This document shows positions 1 through 7,470 of a DNA stretch of 13,207 nucleotides, piece by piece. Within the stretch, counting starts at the first letter, position 1. Each line of letters starts with the position of its first letter. Source of the DNA: an uncultured Oscillospiraceae bacterium (GTDB lineage: Bacteria > Bacillota > Clostridia > Oscillospirales > Oscillospiraceae); assembly GCA_934635545.1 (NCBI GenBank), contig CAKTZN010000028.1, forward strand, positions 1 to 13,207, written 5' to 3'. Below the pieces are notes generated by a model. The model was not told the DNA's origin and did not search any database. It was given only the letters and a program-made list of their open reading frames with translations. The translations under genes and the position numbers were made by a program.

Positions 1-1050
1 GCGCCCTCCTGCGACCCCTACGGCAACGCCAACGGCTACAGCCGGGACGATGACGACGGCATCGCCTGCGGCTCGCTGGGCTATGCCCGCACCGACGCCA
101 AGTATGCCGACAACGTGATCATCATCACCAATCATCTGGTGGCCTATCCCAACGCGCCCTGGGCCATCCCGGAATACGATGTGGACTATGTGGTGCTGAC
201 CGACGACATCGGCGACCCCAAGGGCATCATGTCCGGGGCCACCCGCTACACCAAGGATCCCAAGGAGCTGCTGATCGCCAAGACCGCCGCCAACGTCATC
301 GAGGCCACGGGGTATCTGTACGACGGCTTCTCCATGCAGATGGGCAGCGGCGGCGCGTCTCTGGCCACCGCCCGCTTTCTGCGGCAGAAGATGATCGACC
401 AGGGCATCCACTGCCGCTTCGCCCTGGGCGGCATCACCGGACAGATCACCGCCATGCACGAGGAGGGCCTCATCGACCGCGTGCTGGACGTGCAGAGCTT
501 CGATCTGGACGCGGCGCTGTCCCTGAAAAACAACCACTTCCACCACCAGATCGGCGCCACGTACTACGCCAGCCACATGATCAGCGCGGCGGTGGATCAA
601 CTGGACTTCGTGATCCTGTCCGCCCTGGAGATCGACACGGACTTCAACGTCAACGTGCTGACCGGCTCTGACGGCGTGATCCGCGGCGCCATCGGCGGCC
701 ATCCCGACACCGCCGAGGGCGCCAGCCTGTCGGTGGTGGTGGCGCCGCTGACCCGGGGCCGCATCCCCACCATTGTCAAGCACGTCAACACCGTGGTCAC
801 CCCCGGCGAGGTGGTGGACGTGGTGGTGACGGAGCAGGGCATTGCCGTGAACCCCCGCCGCCCCGACCTGAAGGAGAAGATCGAGGCCGCCGGACTGCAT
901 GTGTTCACCATTGAGCAGCTCCAGCAGCGGGCCGAGGCGCTGGTGGGCGTACCGGAGCCCATCCGCTATAAGGACCGCATCGTGGGCGTGGTGATGTACC
1001 GGGACAACACCATCATCGACGTGGTGCGCGAGATCGACGAGGATGCGTGA
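1..1050 (+). CDS. citF: Citrate lyase alpha subunit (citrate:acetyl-ACP transferase), 5' partial
   Basis: The frame is open from the first base, so the gene begins upstream. The visible part encodes 349 residues; CitF proteins are about 510 residues, so roughly the first 160 are missing. The visible start has the CitF-type CDPYGNANGYS stretch, followed by the glycine-rich GSGGASLATARF segment and GVVMYRDNTIIDVV near the C-terminus. CitF is the CoA-transferase-like subunit of cytoplasmic citrate lyase. It exchanges acetyl-ACP for citryl-ACP on the CitD carrier before CitE cleaves citryl-ACP to oxaloacetate and acetyl-ACP. A GTG at 115 opens the frame but is internal, because the homologous sequence continues upstream of it. 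The stop overlaps the citC start by 8 bp, implying translational coupling. Identification is firm. Confidence 0.95.
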   Translation, partial: APSCDPYGNANGYSRDDDDGIACGSLGYARTDAKYADNVIIITNHLVAYPNAPWAIPEYDVDYVVLTDDIGDPKGIMSGATRYTKDPKELLIAKTAANVIEATGYLYDGFSMQMGSGGASLATARFLRQKMIDQGIHCRFALGGITGQITAMHEEGLIDRVLDVQSFDLDAALSLKNNHFHHQIGATYYASHMISAAVDQLDFVILSALEIDTDFNVNVLTGSDGVIRGAIGGHPDTAEGASLSVVVAPLTRGRIPTIVKHVNTVVTPGEVVDVVVTEQGIAVNPRRPDLKEKIEAAGLHVFTIEQLQQRAEALVGVPEPIRYKDRIVGVVMYRDNTIIDVVREIDEDA

Positions 1051-2029
1051 ATTACTGCTTTGCAAGGCCGTCCCCCCGCAGTGGGGGGCGGCCTATGCCG
1101 CTCTGCTGGCCGAAGGCGGCCTGCGGGATGAGGGACACACGGACATCACCGCCCTGCTGACGGAGGACGGCGCGCTGCTGGGCTGCGGCTCGTTGGGCGG
1201 CAAGGTCATCCGGCAGGTGGCCGTCTCCCCCGACGCCGAGGGGCAGGACGCCTGCGCCCGGATCGTGACGGCGCTGGTGAATGAGGCGGCGGCACGGGGC
1301 GTACCCTTCCCGTTTCTGTTCACCAAGCCGAAGCATCTGCGGCTGTTCCGCTCGTTGGGGTTTTACCCCGTGGCGGAGACGGCGGACATGGTGATGCTGT
1401 GCCGCCGCCGGGACGCGCTGGCGCGGTTTCTGGCGCCCCTGCCCCGGTGGCAGGAGGGCGTTACCGGCTGCGTGGTGTGTCACGCCAACCCCTTCACAAG
1501 GGGGCATCTGCACCTGATCGCCACGGCGGCAGTGCAGTGTGACCAGGTGCTGGTGTTCGTGGTGGCGGAGGATGGCGGCCCCTTCCCCGCCGACCACCGG
1601 CTGGCGCTGGTGCGGGAGGGGACGGCACACCTTGGCAACGTGACCGTATGTTCCGGCGGCGATTTTCTGGTGAGCCGGGCCACCTTCCCCGCCTATTTCC
1701 TGCGGGACGAGCAGTCGGAGGAGGCCCGGTGCGATCTCGACCTGACGCTGTTCGGCCAGCACATCGCCCCGGCCCTCCACATCACACAGCGGTTCGTGGG
1801 CGAGGAGCCCTTCTCCCCCACCACCGCCGCCTATAACCGGAGAATGAAGGAAATGCTCCCCACTTACGGCATTTCCGTCACGGAGATCCCCCGTCTGGAG
1901 GGCATCTCCGCCACCGCCGTCCGCCGCCTTCTGGCGGAGGGGCGGCTTGCCGACATCCAACCACTTGTACCGGAGACCACCTATGCCTACTGTGAACGTC
2001 ACTTTGGAGGACATCCTCCGCGCCCGTGA
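1043..2029 (+). CDS. citC: [Citrate (pro-3S)-lyase] ligase
   Basis: This 328-residue protein has the two-part architecture of CitC. Residues 1-125 form a GNAT-like domain and residues 140-325 a nucleotidyltransferase domain. The second domain carries NPFTRGHLHLI (149-159) with the T/HxGH nucleotide-binding motif at T152-H155, SRATFPAYFL at 211-220, FVGEEPFSPTTAAYN at 251-265 and ISATAVRRLL at 288-297, equivalent to the ISAS-x-VR motif. The enzyme acetylates the thiol of the CitD prosthetic group using ATP and acetate, which activates citrate lyase. The ATG overlaps the end of citF. In the GNAT part the acetyl-CoA loop reads EGQDAC where glycines are usual, so acetyl-CoA binding there is doubtful; the ligase domain looks intact. 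In many bacteria citC comes first in the cit operon, whereas here it follows citF. Confidence 0.93.
   Translation: MRELLLCKAVPPQWGAAYAALLAEGGLRDEGHTDITALLTEDGALLGCGSLGGKVIRQVAVSPDAEGQDACARIVTALVNEAAARGVPFPFLFTKPKHLRLFRSLGFYPVAETADMVMLCRRRDALARFLAPLPRWQEGVTGCVVCHANPFTRGHLHLIATAAVQCDQVLVFVVAEDGGPFPADHRLALVREGTAHLGNVTVCSGGDFLVSRATFPAYFLRDEQSEEARCDLDLTLFGQHIAPALHITQRFVGEEPFSPTTAAYNRRMKEMLPTYGISVTEIPRLEGISATAVRRLLAEGRLADIQPLVPETTYAYCERHFGGHPPRP
1972..1975 (+). promoter_or_regulatory. Ribosome binding site choosing the citXG start
   Basis: GGAG lies 7 nt before the ATG at 1983 and inside the citC coding sequence. It supports this ATG over an in-frame TTG at 1947, which would add 12 residues (LPTSNHLYRRPP) with no CitX character. 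Confidence 0.6.
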
Positions 2030-3278
2030 CGGGCGGGCGGACGCCCAGCGGCGGCTGCTGCACAGCCATCGCCTGCCGCTGGTGTCCTTTACCATGAATA
2101 TCGCCGGGCCGGTGAAGTCCGCGCCGCTGATCGAGCTGGCCTTTGACGCGGGGCTGGAAGCCCTGTATGCCGCGCTGGGCCGGCCGGTGGCGGCGGAGAT
2201 CATCCGGCCTGCCACCGGGTGCGAGGCGCTGCTGGTGTATGACCGTCCGGCGGCGGCGCTGAAGGACGCCTGTCTGACGCTGGAGGCCGCCGCGCCTATC
2301 GGGCGGCTGTACGATCTGGACGTGCTGGACGTGGACGGCGGCAAGCTGTCCCGTCCCGTGCCGCGCACCTGTCTTATCTGCGGCGGGCCGGTGACGGTCT
2401 GCTCCCGCAGCCGCGCCCACGGGCTGGATGCCATCGTGGGCCGCACCAACGAAATTCTGGCGGATTTCGCCGCCGGATATCTGGCCGGTCTGGCAGCAGA
2501 GGCGCTGACGGAGGAGGTGCGCCTGACGCCCAAACCGGGGCTGGTGGACGAACGCAACAACGGCGCACACAGCGACATGGATCTTCCCCTGTTTCTGCGG
2601 AGCATCGACGCGCTGACGCCCTGGTTCCGCCGGATGGCGGCGCTGGGGATGGCGGGCGCGGATGCCGCCGCCTTACAGGCGGCGGGGCTGGAGGCCGAGG
2701 CCGCCATGTTCCGGGCCACCGGCGGCGTCAACACCCACAAGGGGGCGCTGTTCTCCTTTTCGGTGCTGCTGGCGTCGCTGGGCCGGTGCCTCACAGATGG
2801 CGGCGATGTATTCGACCGGAGTGCCGCGCTGACGGCGGCGCTGCTGCCGCCCCAGGGCACCAACGGCGCGGCGGTGGCGCTGCGCCATCAGGTGGGCGGC
2901 GCACGGGCGGAAGCGCTGGCAGGCTTTCCCACCGGGCGGCAGGCCGCCGCGGTGCTGCGGGAGAGCGATCCCCTGGCGGCGCTGCTGTGGCTGATGGCCC
3001 ACACGGAGGACAGCAACCTCTATCACCGGGGCGGCACCGAGGGTGCAGCCTTCGTCAAAACGCGCTCCGCCGCCATACTGGAAGCGCCACCGGAGCGGCG
3101 CATCGCACTGACACAGTCTCTGGACGATACCCTCATCGACCGGTGGCTCAGTCCCGGCGGCTGCGCCGATCTGCTGGCGCTGGCGCTGTTTCTGGCGCGG
3201 TGTGGGGATATCCCCGCACTTTCCGGCTTTTTGCGGGCAAAAGGCTTGCAATCCGGCGGCCAACAGCGTATAATATAG
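1983..3278 (+). CDS. citXG: CitX-CitG fusion: holo-citrate lyase synthase / triphosphoribosyl-dephospho-CoA synthase
   Basis: One 431-residue protein carries two enzymes. Residues 1 to about 160 match CitX: LPLVSFTMNIAGPVK at 31-45, GRLYDLDV at 107-114, then a KLSR and a CLIC motif. CitX transfers the phosphoribosyl-dephospho-CoA group onto the CitD acyl carrier. Residues about 165-431 match CitG: TPKPGLVDERNNGAHSDMD at 182-200, GGVNTHKG at 247-254 and TEDSNLYHRGG at 341-351. CitG makes the prosthetic-group precursor from ATP and dephospho-CoA. The reading frame is continuous with no stop or shift between domains. The gene overlaps the end of citC by 47 bp. Such CitXG fusions are known in some bacteria, for example Haemophilus, so the architecture is uncommon but not new. 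The ATG is chosen for its GGAG and because homology begins near VTLEDILRARD. Confidence 0.93.
   Translation: MPTVNVTLEDILRARDGRADAQRRLLHSHRLPLVSFTMNIAGPVKSAPLIELAFDAGLEALYAALGRPVAAEIIRPATGCEALLVYDRPAAALKDACLTLEAAAPIGRLYDLDVLDVDGGKLSRPVPRTCLICGGPVTVCSRSRAHGLDAIVGRTNEILADFAAGYLAGLAAEALTEEVRLTPKPGLVDERNNGAHSDMDLPLFLRSIDALTPWFRRMAALGMAGADAAALQAAGLEAEAAMFRATGGVNTHKGALFSFSVLLASLGRCLTDGGDVFDRSAALTAALLPPQGTNGAAVALRHQVGGARAEALAGFPTGRQAAAVLRESDPLAALLWLMAHTEDSNLYHRGGTEGAAFVKTRSAAILEAPPERRIALTQSLDDTLIDRWLSPGGCADLLALALFLARCGDIPALSGFLRAKGLQSGGQQRII
3246..3274 (+). promoter_or_regulatory. Sigma-A promoter for glnS
   Basis: TTGCAA at 3246-3251 (-35, four of six consensus bases) and a perfect TATAAT at 3269-3274 (-10) are separated by 17 bp, the ideal spacing. 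The element lies inside the last codons of citXG. Transcription would start near 3281, giving a leader of about 40 nt before glnS. No terminator is visible between citXG and this promoter, so readthrough from the cit operon is also possible. Confidence 0.75.
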
Positions 3279-3323
3279 GTCTGGTTTTTACCGGAAAATA
3301 CAACCTATAAGGAGTGTGAGACA

Positions 3324-5069
<1,746 letters not shown>

Positions 5070-5077
5070 CAAACGGC

Positions 5078-5159
5078 CCTGTGCCGCCGGAAATGCCGCG
5101 GAAGCGGCATTTCCAAAGCTGCGCGGTTAGCGTTATCTAACCACATAGCGCGGCACAGG
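5078..5159 (+). other. Strongly folded intergenic element, candidate structured RNA
   Basis: Three nested or adjacent perfect inverted repeats lie between glnS and the HMA gene. An outer stem pairs CCTGTGCCGC (5078-5087) with GCGGCACAGG (5150-5159). Inside it, GGAAATGCCGC (5089-5099) pairs with GCGGCATTTCC (5104-5114) around a GGAA tetraloop, and GGTTAG (5125-5130) pairs with CTAACC (5137-5142). GCGC at 5121-5124 can also pair with 5148-5151, in competition with the inner end of the outer stem. The layout is a three-way junction ending 29 nt before the HMA start codon. No T-run follows, so it is not a standard intrinsic terminator. It may be a leader RNA, a stabilising processing element or a genomic repeat; I cannot match it to a named riboswitch. 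Confidence 0.6.
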
Positions 5160-5175
5160 ACAGGAATTTTGATAT

Positions 5176-5180
5176 GGAGG
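5176..5180 (+). promoter_or_regulatory. Ribosome binding site choosing the HMA gene start
   Basis: GGAGG is 8 nt before the ATG at 5189. It overlaps an in-frame upstream ATG at 5174, which therefore cannot be the main start. Confidence 0.8.
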
Positions 5181-5188
5181 TATCTATT

Positions 5189-5446
5189 ATGGTTCAGATC
5201 ACATTGAAAATCGACGGGATGGCCTGCGGCATGTGCGAAAGCCACGTCAACGACGCGGTGCGCGCCAAGTTCCCGGTGAAGAAAGTCACGTCCTCCCACA
5301 GCAAGGGCGAGACGGTGATCCTCAGCGACGAGGACATCAGCGAGGAGGCCCTGCGGGCCGTTATCGAGCCCACCGGCTACAAGGTGCTGGGCTACACCAG
5401 CGAGCCCTATGAGAAGAAGGGCCTGTTCGGCCGCCTGAAAAAGTAA
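5189..5446 (+). CDS. Small heavy-metal-associated (HMA) domain protein, CopZ-like
   Basis: This 85-residue protein is essentially one ferredoxin-like HMA domain. The metal-binding loop GMACGMC puts cysteines at 13 and 16 in the CxxC motif used for Cu(I) and similar soft metals. The C-terminus is a basic tail, EKKGLFGRLKK. It has no signal peptide or membrane segment, so a cytosolic metallochaperone or metal buffer is likely. No copper ATPase (CopA), CsoR or CopY gene is visible nearby, so the partner is unknown and copper specificity is inferred from the motif alone. GGAGG 8 nt upstream sets the start at 5189. The gene lies 119 bp after glnS, downstream of the folded element, and no clear promoter of its own is visible. 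Its final Lys-stop codons are the first unit of the AAGTAA repeat. Confidence 0.85.
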   Translation: MVQITLKIDGMACGMCESHVNDAVRAKFPVKKVTSSHSKGETVILSDEDISEEALRAVIEPTGYKVLGYTSEPYEKKGLFGRLKK

Positions 5447-5470
5447 AAGTAAAAGTAAAAGTAAAAGTAA
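5441..5470 (+). repeat. Five tandem AAGTAA hexamers
   Basis: AAGTAA repeats perfectly five times. The first copy is the last Lys codon and TAA stop of the HMA gene, and every further copy adds another in-frame Lys-stop pair. Changes in copy number by slippage would therefore leave the protein unaltered, but would shift the distance to the promoter that begins at 5474. Confidence 0.95.
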
Positions 5471-5473
5471 ATC

Positions 5474-5502
5474 TTGTTTTCATATCCGCCGTGCCTTATA
5501 CT
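5474..5502 (+). promoter_or_regulatory. Probable promoter of the metallo-hydrolase gene
   Basis: TTGTTT (5474-5479, a weak -35) and TATACT (5497-5502, five of six for the -10) are 17 bp apart. The predicted start is near 5508, giving a leader of about 50 nt. The -35 is poor, so an activator may be needed, or the gene may depend partly on readthrough. Confidence 0.5.
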
Positions 5503-5535
5503 GGTGACAGAGCATCACCGGAGGGCACGGCGGAT
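5484..5535 (+). promoter_or_regulatory. Nested inverted repeat over the promoter, candidate operator or RNA hairpin
   Basis: ATCCGCCGTGCC (5484-5495) is perfectly complementary to GGCACGGCGGAT (5524-5535). Within it, CTGGTGA (5501-5507) pairs with TCACCGG (5515-5521) with one G-U. The inner repeat spans the predicted transcription start and the outer left arm lies between the -35 and -10. In transcripts starting near 5508 the left arms would be absent, which favours a protein-binding DNA site. In a readthrough transcript from the HMA gene it would fold as one long hairpin. No T-run follows. Confidence 0.55.
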
Positions 5536-5544
5536 GCCGTATGC

Positions 5545-5550
5545 AGGAGG
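5545..5550 (+). promoter_or_regulatory. Ribosome binding site of the metallo-hydrolase gene
   Basis: A perfect AGGAGG lies 7 nt before the ATG at 5558. It rules out the in-frame TTG at 5474, which would read through the promoter and inverted repeat. Confidence 0.85.
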
Positions 5551-5557
5551 ATCAGAT

Positions 5558-6196
5558 ATGAACGATTTTATGACGCGCTTTTCCATCAACTGTCACAGCT
5601 CCATCCGCTGCGGCGGAGAGACGGTGCTGTGGTTCGACCCCTTCCGGGTGGAGGGCAATCCGCAGGACGGCGATGTGATCTTCGTGACCCACGAGCACTA
5701 TGACCACTTCTCGCCGGAGGACATCCGCCGGGTGATGAAGGCCGACGGTGTGATCGTCCTGCCGGAGAGCTGCCGGGAGACGGCGCTGGTGGCGGGCTTT
5801 GCCGCCGGGCAGATCGTGACCGTGCGGCCCGGCGGAACGTATCAGGTGAAGGGCGTGGCCTTTGAGACCGTGGCCGCCTACAACATCGGCAAGAAGTTCC
5901 ATCCCCAGGCCAACCGCTGGGTGGGCTATGTGGTGACGGTGGCGGGCCGCCGTGTCTATGTGGCAGGCGACACCGACGATACGCCGGAGGCACGGGCCGT
6001 CCGGTGCAACGCGGCCTTCCTGCCCGCAGGCGGCACCTATACCATGACGGCCCATGAGGCCGCGGCGCTGGCCAACGCCATCCGCCCGCAAGTGGCTGTT
6101 CCCACCCACTATGGCAGCATCGTGGGCGAGATGGCCGACGGCGACGCCTTTGCCGCCGCGCTGGACGGCGGCATCCGCTGCTTGAAGCTGCTGTAA
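5558..6196 (+). CDS. Metallo-beta-lactamase-fold metal-dependent hydrolase (UlaG/YtnP-like group)
   Basis: The 212-residue cytosolic protein carries the full metal ligand set of the fold: THEHYDH at 44-50 (H45, H47, D49, H50), AGDTD with D138 and PTHYG with H184. The first histidine motif HEHYDH is the canonical HxHxDH. The compact size and short N-terminal strand resemble the Lactamase_B_2/3 group of small metal-dependent hydrolases rather than true beta-lactamases. There is no signal peptide, which also argues against antibiotic resistance. The substrate cannot be read from the sequence, and UlaG-type lactonases, phosphodiesterases and housekeeping hydrolases remain possible. It has its own promoter-like sequence and a strong terminator, so it may be monocistronic. 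Family assignment is firm, function open. Confidence 0.88.
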   Translation: MNDFMTRFSINCHSSIRCGGETVLWFDPFRVEGNPQDGDVIFVTHEHYDHFSPEDIRRVMKADGVIVLPESCRETALVAGFAAGQIVTVRPGGTYQVKGVAFETVAAYNIGKKFHPQANRWVGYVVTVAGRRVYVAGDTDDTPEARAVRCNAAFLPAGGTYTMTAHEAAALANAIRPQVAVPTHYGSIVGEMADGDAFAAALDGGIRCLKLL

Positions 6197-6213
6197 GCCG
6201 GATAAACAGAAAC

Positions 6214-6251
6214 GACCCCGGAGCATCTGTGATGCTCCGGGGTCTCTTTTT
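6214..6251 (+). terminator. Intrinsic terminator between convergent genes, probably bidirectional
   Basis: A perfect 14-bp stem (6214-6227 with 6231-6244, arm GACCCCGGAGCATC) has a TGT loop and is followed by CTCTTTTT. It ends the hydrolase transcript 18 nt after its stop. On the minus strand the same hairpin begins 13 nt after the regulator gene stop and is followed by GTTTCTGTTT, T-rich enough to work there too. Confidence 0.92.
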
Positions 6252-6257
6252 GTCGTT

Positions 6258-7334
6258 TTACCAATCCAGCTCCCAGGCAGTTCGCGCGTCAGGATCCGTA
6301 GATTGGCGAATGATCAACTCGCTGCCCAACTGGATCAGCATGCGGGCAGATGTGTCACCCTTGTCGCGTCGCTGAAACAGGTCAAAGGCACAACTGCCCA
6401 TCTCTGTCTTGGGAACACGCATTGTCGTAAGAGAAGGCGTGATCAGCGAGGCAGGCACATTATCATTGAACCCCGCCACCGCCACATCCTCCGGCACACG
6501 GATGCCGCGCTCTTTCAAGCAATACAGCGCACCGATGGCCATCTGGTCGTTGCCGGCCACCACCGCGTCTACCCGCCTACCGCTGTTCAATATCTCGACC
6601 ATGGCATCATAGCCGCTGCGGCAGGTGAAGTTTCCTTCAACGATCACCGCTTCATCCACAGAGATGCCGTTCAGCATCAATGCCGTTAAAAAGCCTTTCC
6701 GCCGGTTCTTGGCATGAAAATACTGGTTTGGTGCGGCAATATGGGCAAAGTGGCGATGTCCGCTCCGGATAAGGTACTCTGTCACCATGGCGATACCGTC
6801 GGCATCGTTGATCACCACCGCGTCCAGCTTGGGACTGATGGCAGTCTCCACACAGATGATACGCATGGGATCGTCCGCAAAATTCACCGCATGAAGGAAA
6901 TCCAGATACTCGGCCGTTTCCGGCTTATCCACATCGGCGCAGGAATCCAGAAAGATACCGTCGAAGCCCTGGCCCCGCAGCAGATTGATAATGCGGCGCT
7001 CTCGCGCTACATTGCCTTTGGTACCAAAAACGCTGACGGTATAACCGGCGGCGTCTGCCGCGCTCTGCATACTCTTCAGCACATCCGGGAAGAAGATACT
7101 CGTAATGGACGGCACCAAAAACGCGATCTGCTGGGAGCGGCCCGTCTTCAGTTGGCGGCCAATGGGATTGGCCTCGTATTCCAACTGGCACACCGCGTCC
7201 ATCACGCGCTTTTTCAGTTGTGGACTGACGGGCTTCTTCCCGCTGAGTGCGTTGGACACCGTTGAAATAGAGACCCCCGCACACTGCGCCACATCCTTGA
7301 TCCCTACAGGCTTTGGGAATGTCTTTTGTGTCAT
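6258..7334 (-). CDS. LacI-family transcriptional regulator
   Basis: The 358-residue protein has the classic LacI layout. An N-terminal helix-turn-helix spans residues 12-32 (IKDVAQCAGVSISTVSNALSG), a hinge lies near 55-66 (NPIGRQLKTGRS), and a periplasmic-binding-protein-like sensor domain follows to about 340. The sensor contains typical GNDQMAIGA and VAVAGFNDN segments. The hinge has glycine where alanine is common. It probably represses the adjacent ABC/dehydrogenase operon, released by the imported sugar or polyol or a derivative; this is inferred from position. It lies 136 bp downstream of the permease gene on the same strand, with its own promoter. AAGGA lies 8 nt before the ATG. Codon use is visibly less GC-rich than in the cit genes. 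The C-terminal tail after about 345 has no recognisable feature. Confidence 0.93.
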   Translation of the reverse strand: MTQKTFPKPVGIKDVAQCAGVSISTVSNALSGKKPVSPQLKKRVMDAVCQLEYEANPIGRQLKTGRSQQIAFLVPSITSIFFPDVLKSMQSAADAAGYTVSVFGTKGNVARERRIINLLRGQGFDGIFLDSCADVDKPETAEYLDFLHAVNFADDPMRIICVETAISPKLDAVVINDADGIAMVTEYLIRSGHRHFAHIAAPNQYFHAKNRRKGFLTALMLNGISVDEAVIVEGNFTCRSGYDAMVEILNSGRRVDAVVAGNDQMAIGALYCLKERGIRVPEDVAVAGFNDNVPASLITPSLTTMRVPKTEMGSCAFDLFQRRDKGDTSARMLIQLGSELIIRQSTDPDARTAWELDW

Positions 7335-7384
7335 CTGTACAATCCTTATCGAACTTAGTGATATTTTTGCTTACTTTCCAATTT

Positions 7385-7403
7385 ACGACTTAATTATAGT
7401 CGT
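7385..7403 (-). promoter_or_regulatory. Candidate operator overlapping the regulator promoter
   Basis: ACGACT (7385-7390) and AGTCGT (7398-7403) form a perfect 6-bp inverted repeat around a 7-bp AT-rich centre. It covers the -10 and predicted start of the regulator gene, a position suited to autorepression. The 19-bp size is in the range of LacI-family sites, but the central CG pair common in those operators is absent, so another regulator is possible. Confidence 0.45.
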
Positions 7404-7421
7404 TCCACTGGAAAAAATCAA
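7393..7421 (-). promoter_or_regulatory. Sigma-A promoter of the LacI-family gene
   Basis: On the minus strand TTGATT (7421-7416) and a perfect TATAAT (7398-7393) are 17 bp apart. Transcription would start near 7386, giving a leader of about 52 nt. Upstream, two AAAAATCCG units (7432-7449) supply spaced A-tracts that may raise promoter strength. Confidence 0.75.
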
Positions 7422-7470
7422 CAGTGCCAGACGGATTTTTCGGATTTTTTTGGTAATCCCACCAAAGTGA

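Larger units (their letters stand above)
7335..7470. other. Non-coding gap between permease and regulator genes
   Basis: This 136-bp AT-rich gap holds the regulator promoter, the candidate operator and the A-tract repeats described separately. I see no hairpin with a T-run in the minus direction and no small gene. Confidence 0.7.

Noticed and set aside
1947..1982. A TTG start extending citXG by 12 residues
   Set aside because: The ATG at 1983 has a well spaced GGAG and CitX similarity starts after it.
1052..2863. A 603-codon open frame on the minus strand opposite citC and citXG
   Set aside because: It is a GC-rich shadow of two well recognised genes, has Ser/Ala/Arg-rich sequence with no family resemblance, and no ribosome binding site was needed to explain it.
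5089..5114. Hairpin after glnS as an intrinsic terminator
   Set aside because: The stem is strong but is followed by CAAAGCTG, with no T-run, and it is part of a larger fold.
5070..5188. A NiCo (czcD-type) or other named metal riboswitch
   Set aside because: The junction layout and a CAGGACAGG string are suggestive, but I could not line up a conserved consensus with confidence.
5474..5557. A TTG start extending the metallo-hydrolase by 28 residues
   Set aside because: The extension would be read from the -35, -10 and inverted repeat, and the ATG at 5558 has a perfect AGGAGG.
5558..6196. A true beta-lactamase resistance gene
   Set aside because: It shares only the fold and zinc motif; it is short, lacks a signal peptide and resembles general metal-dependent hydrolases.
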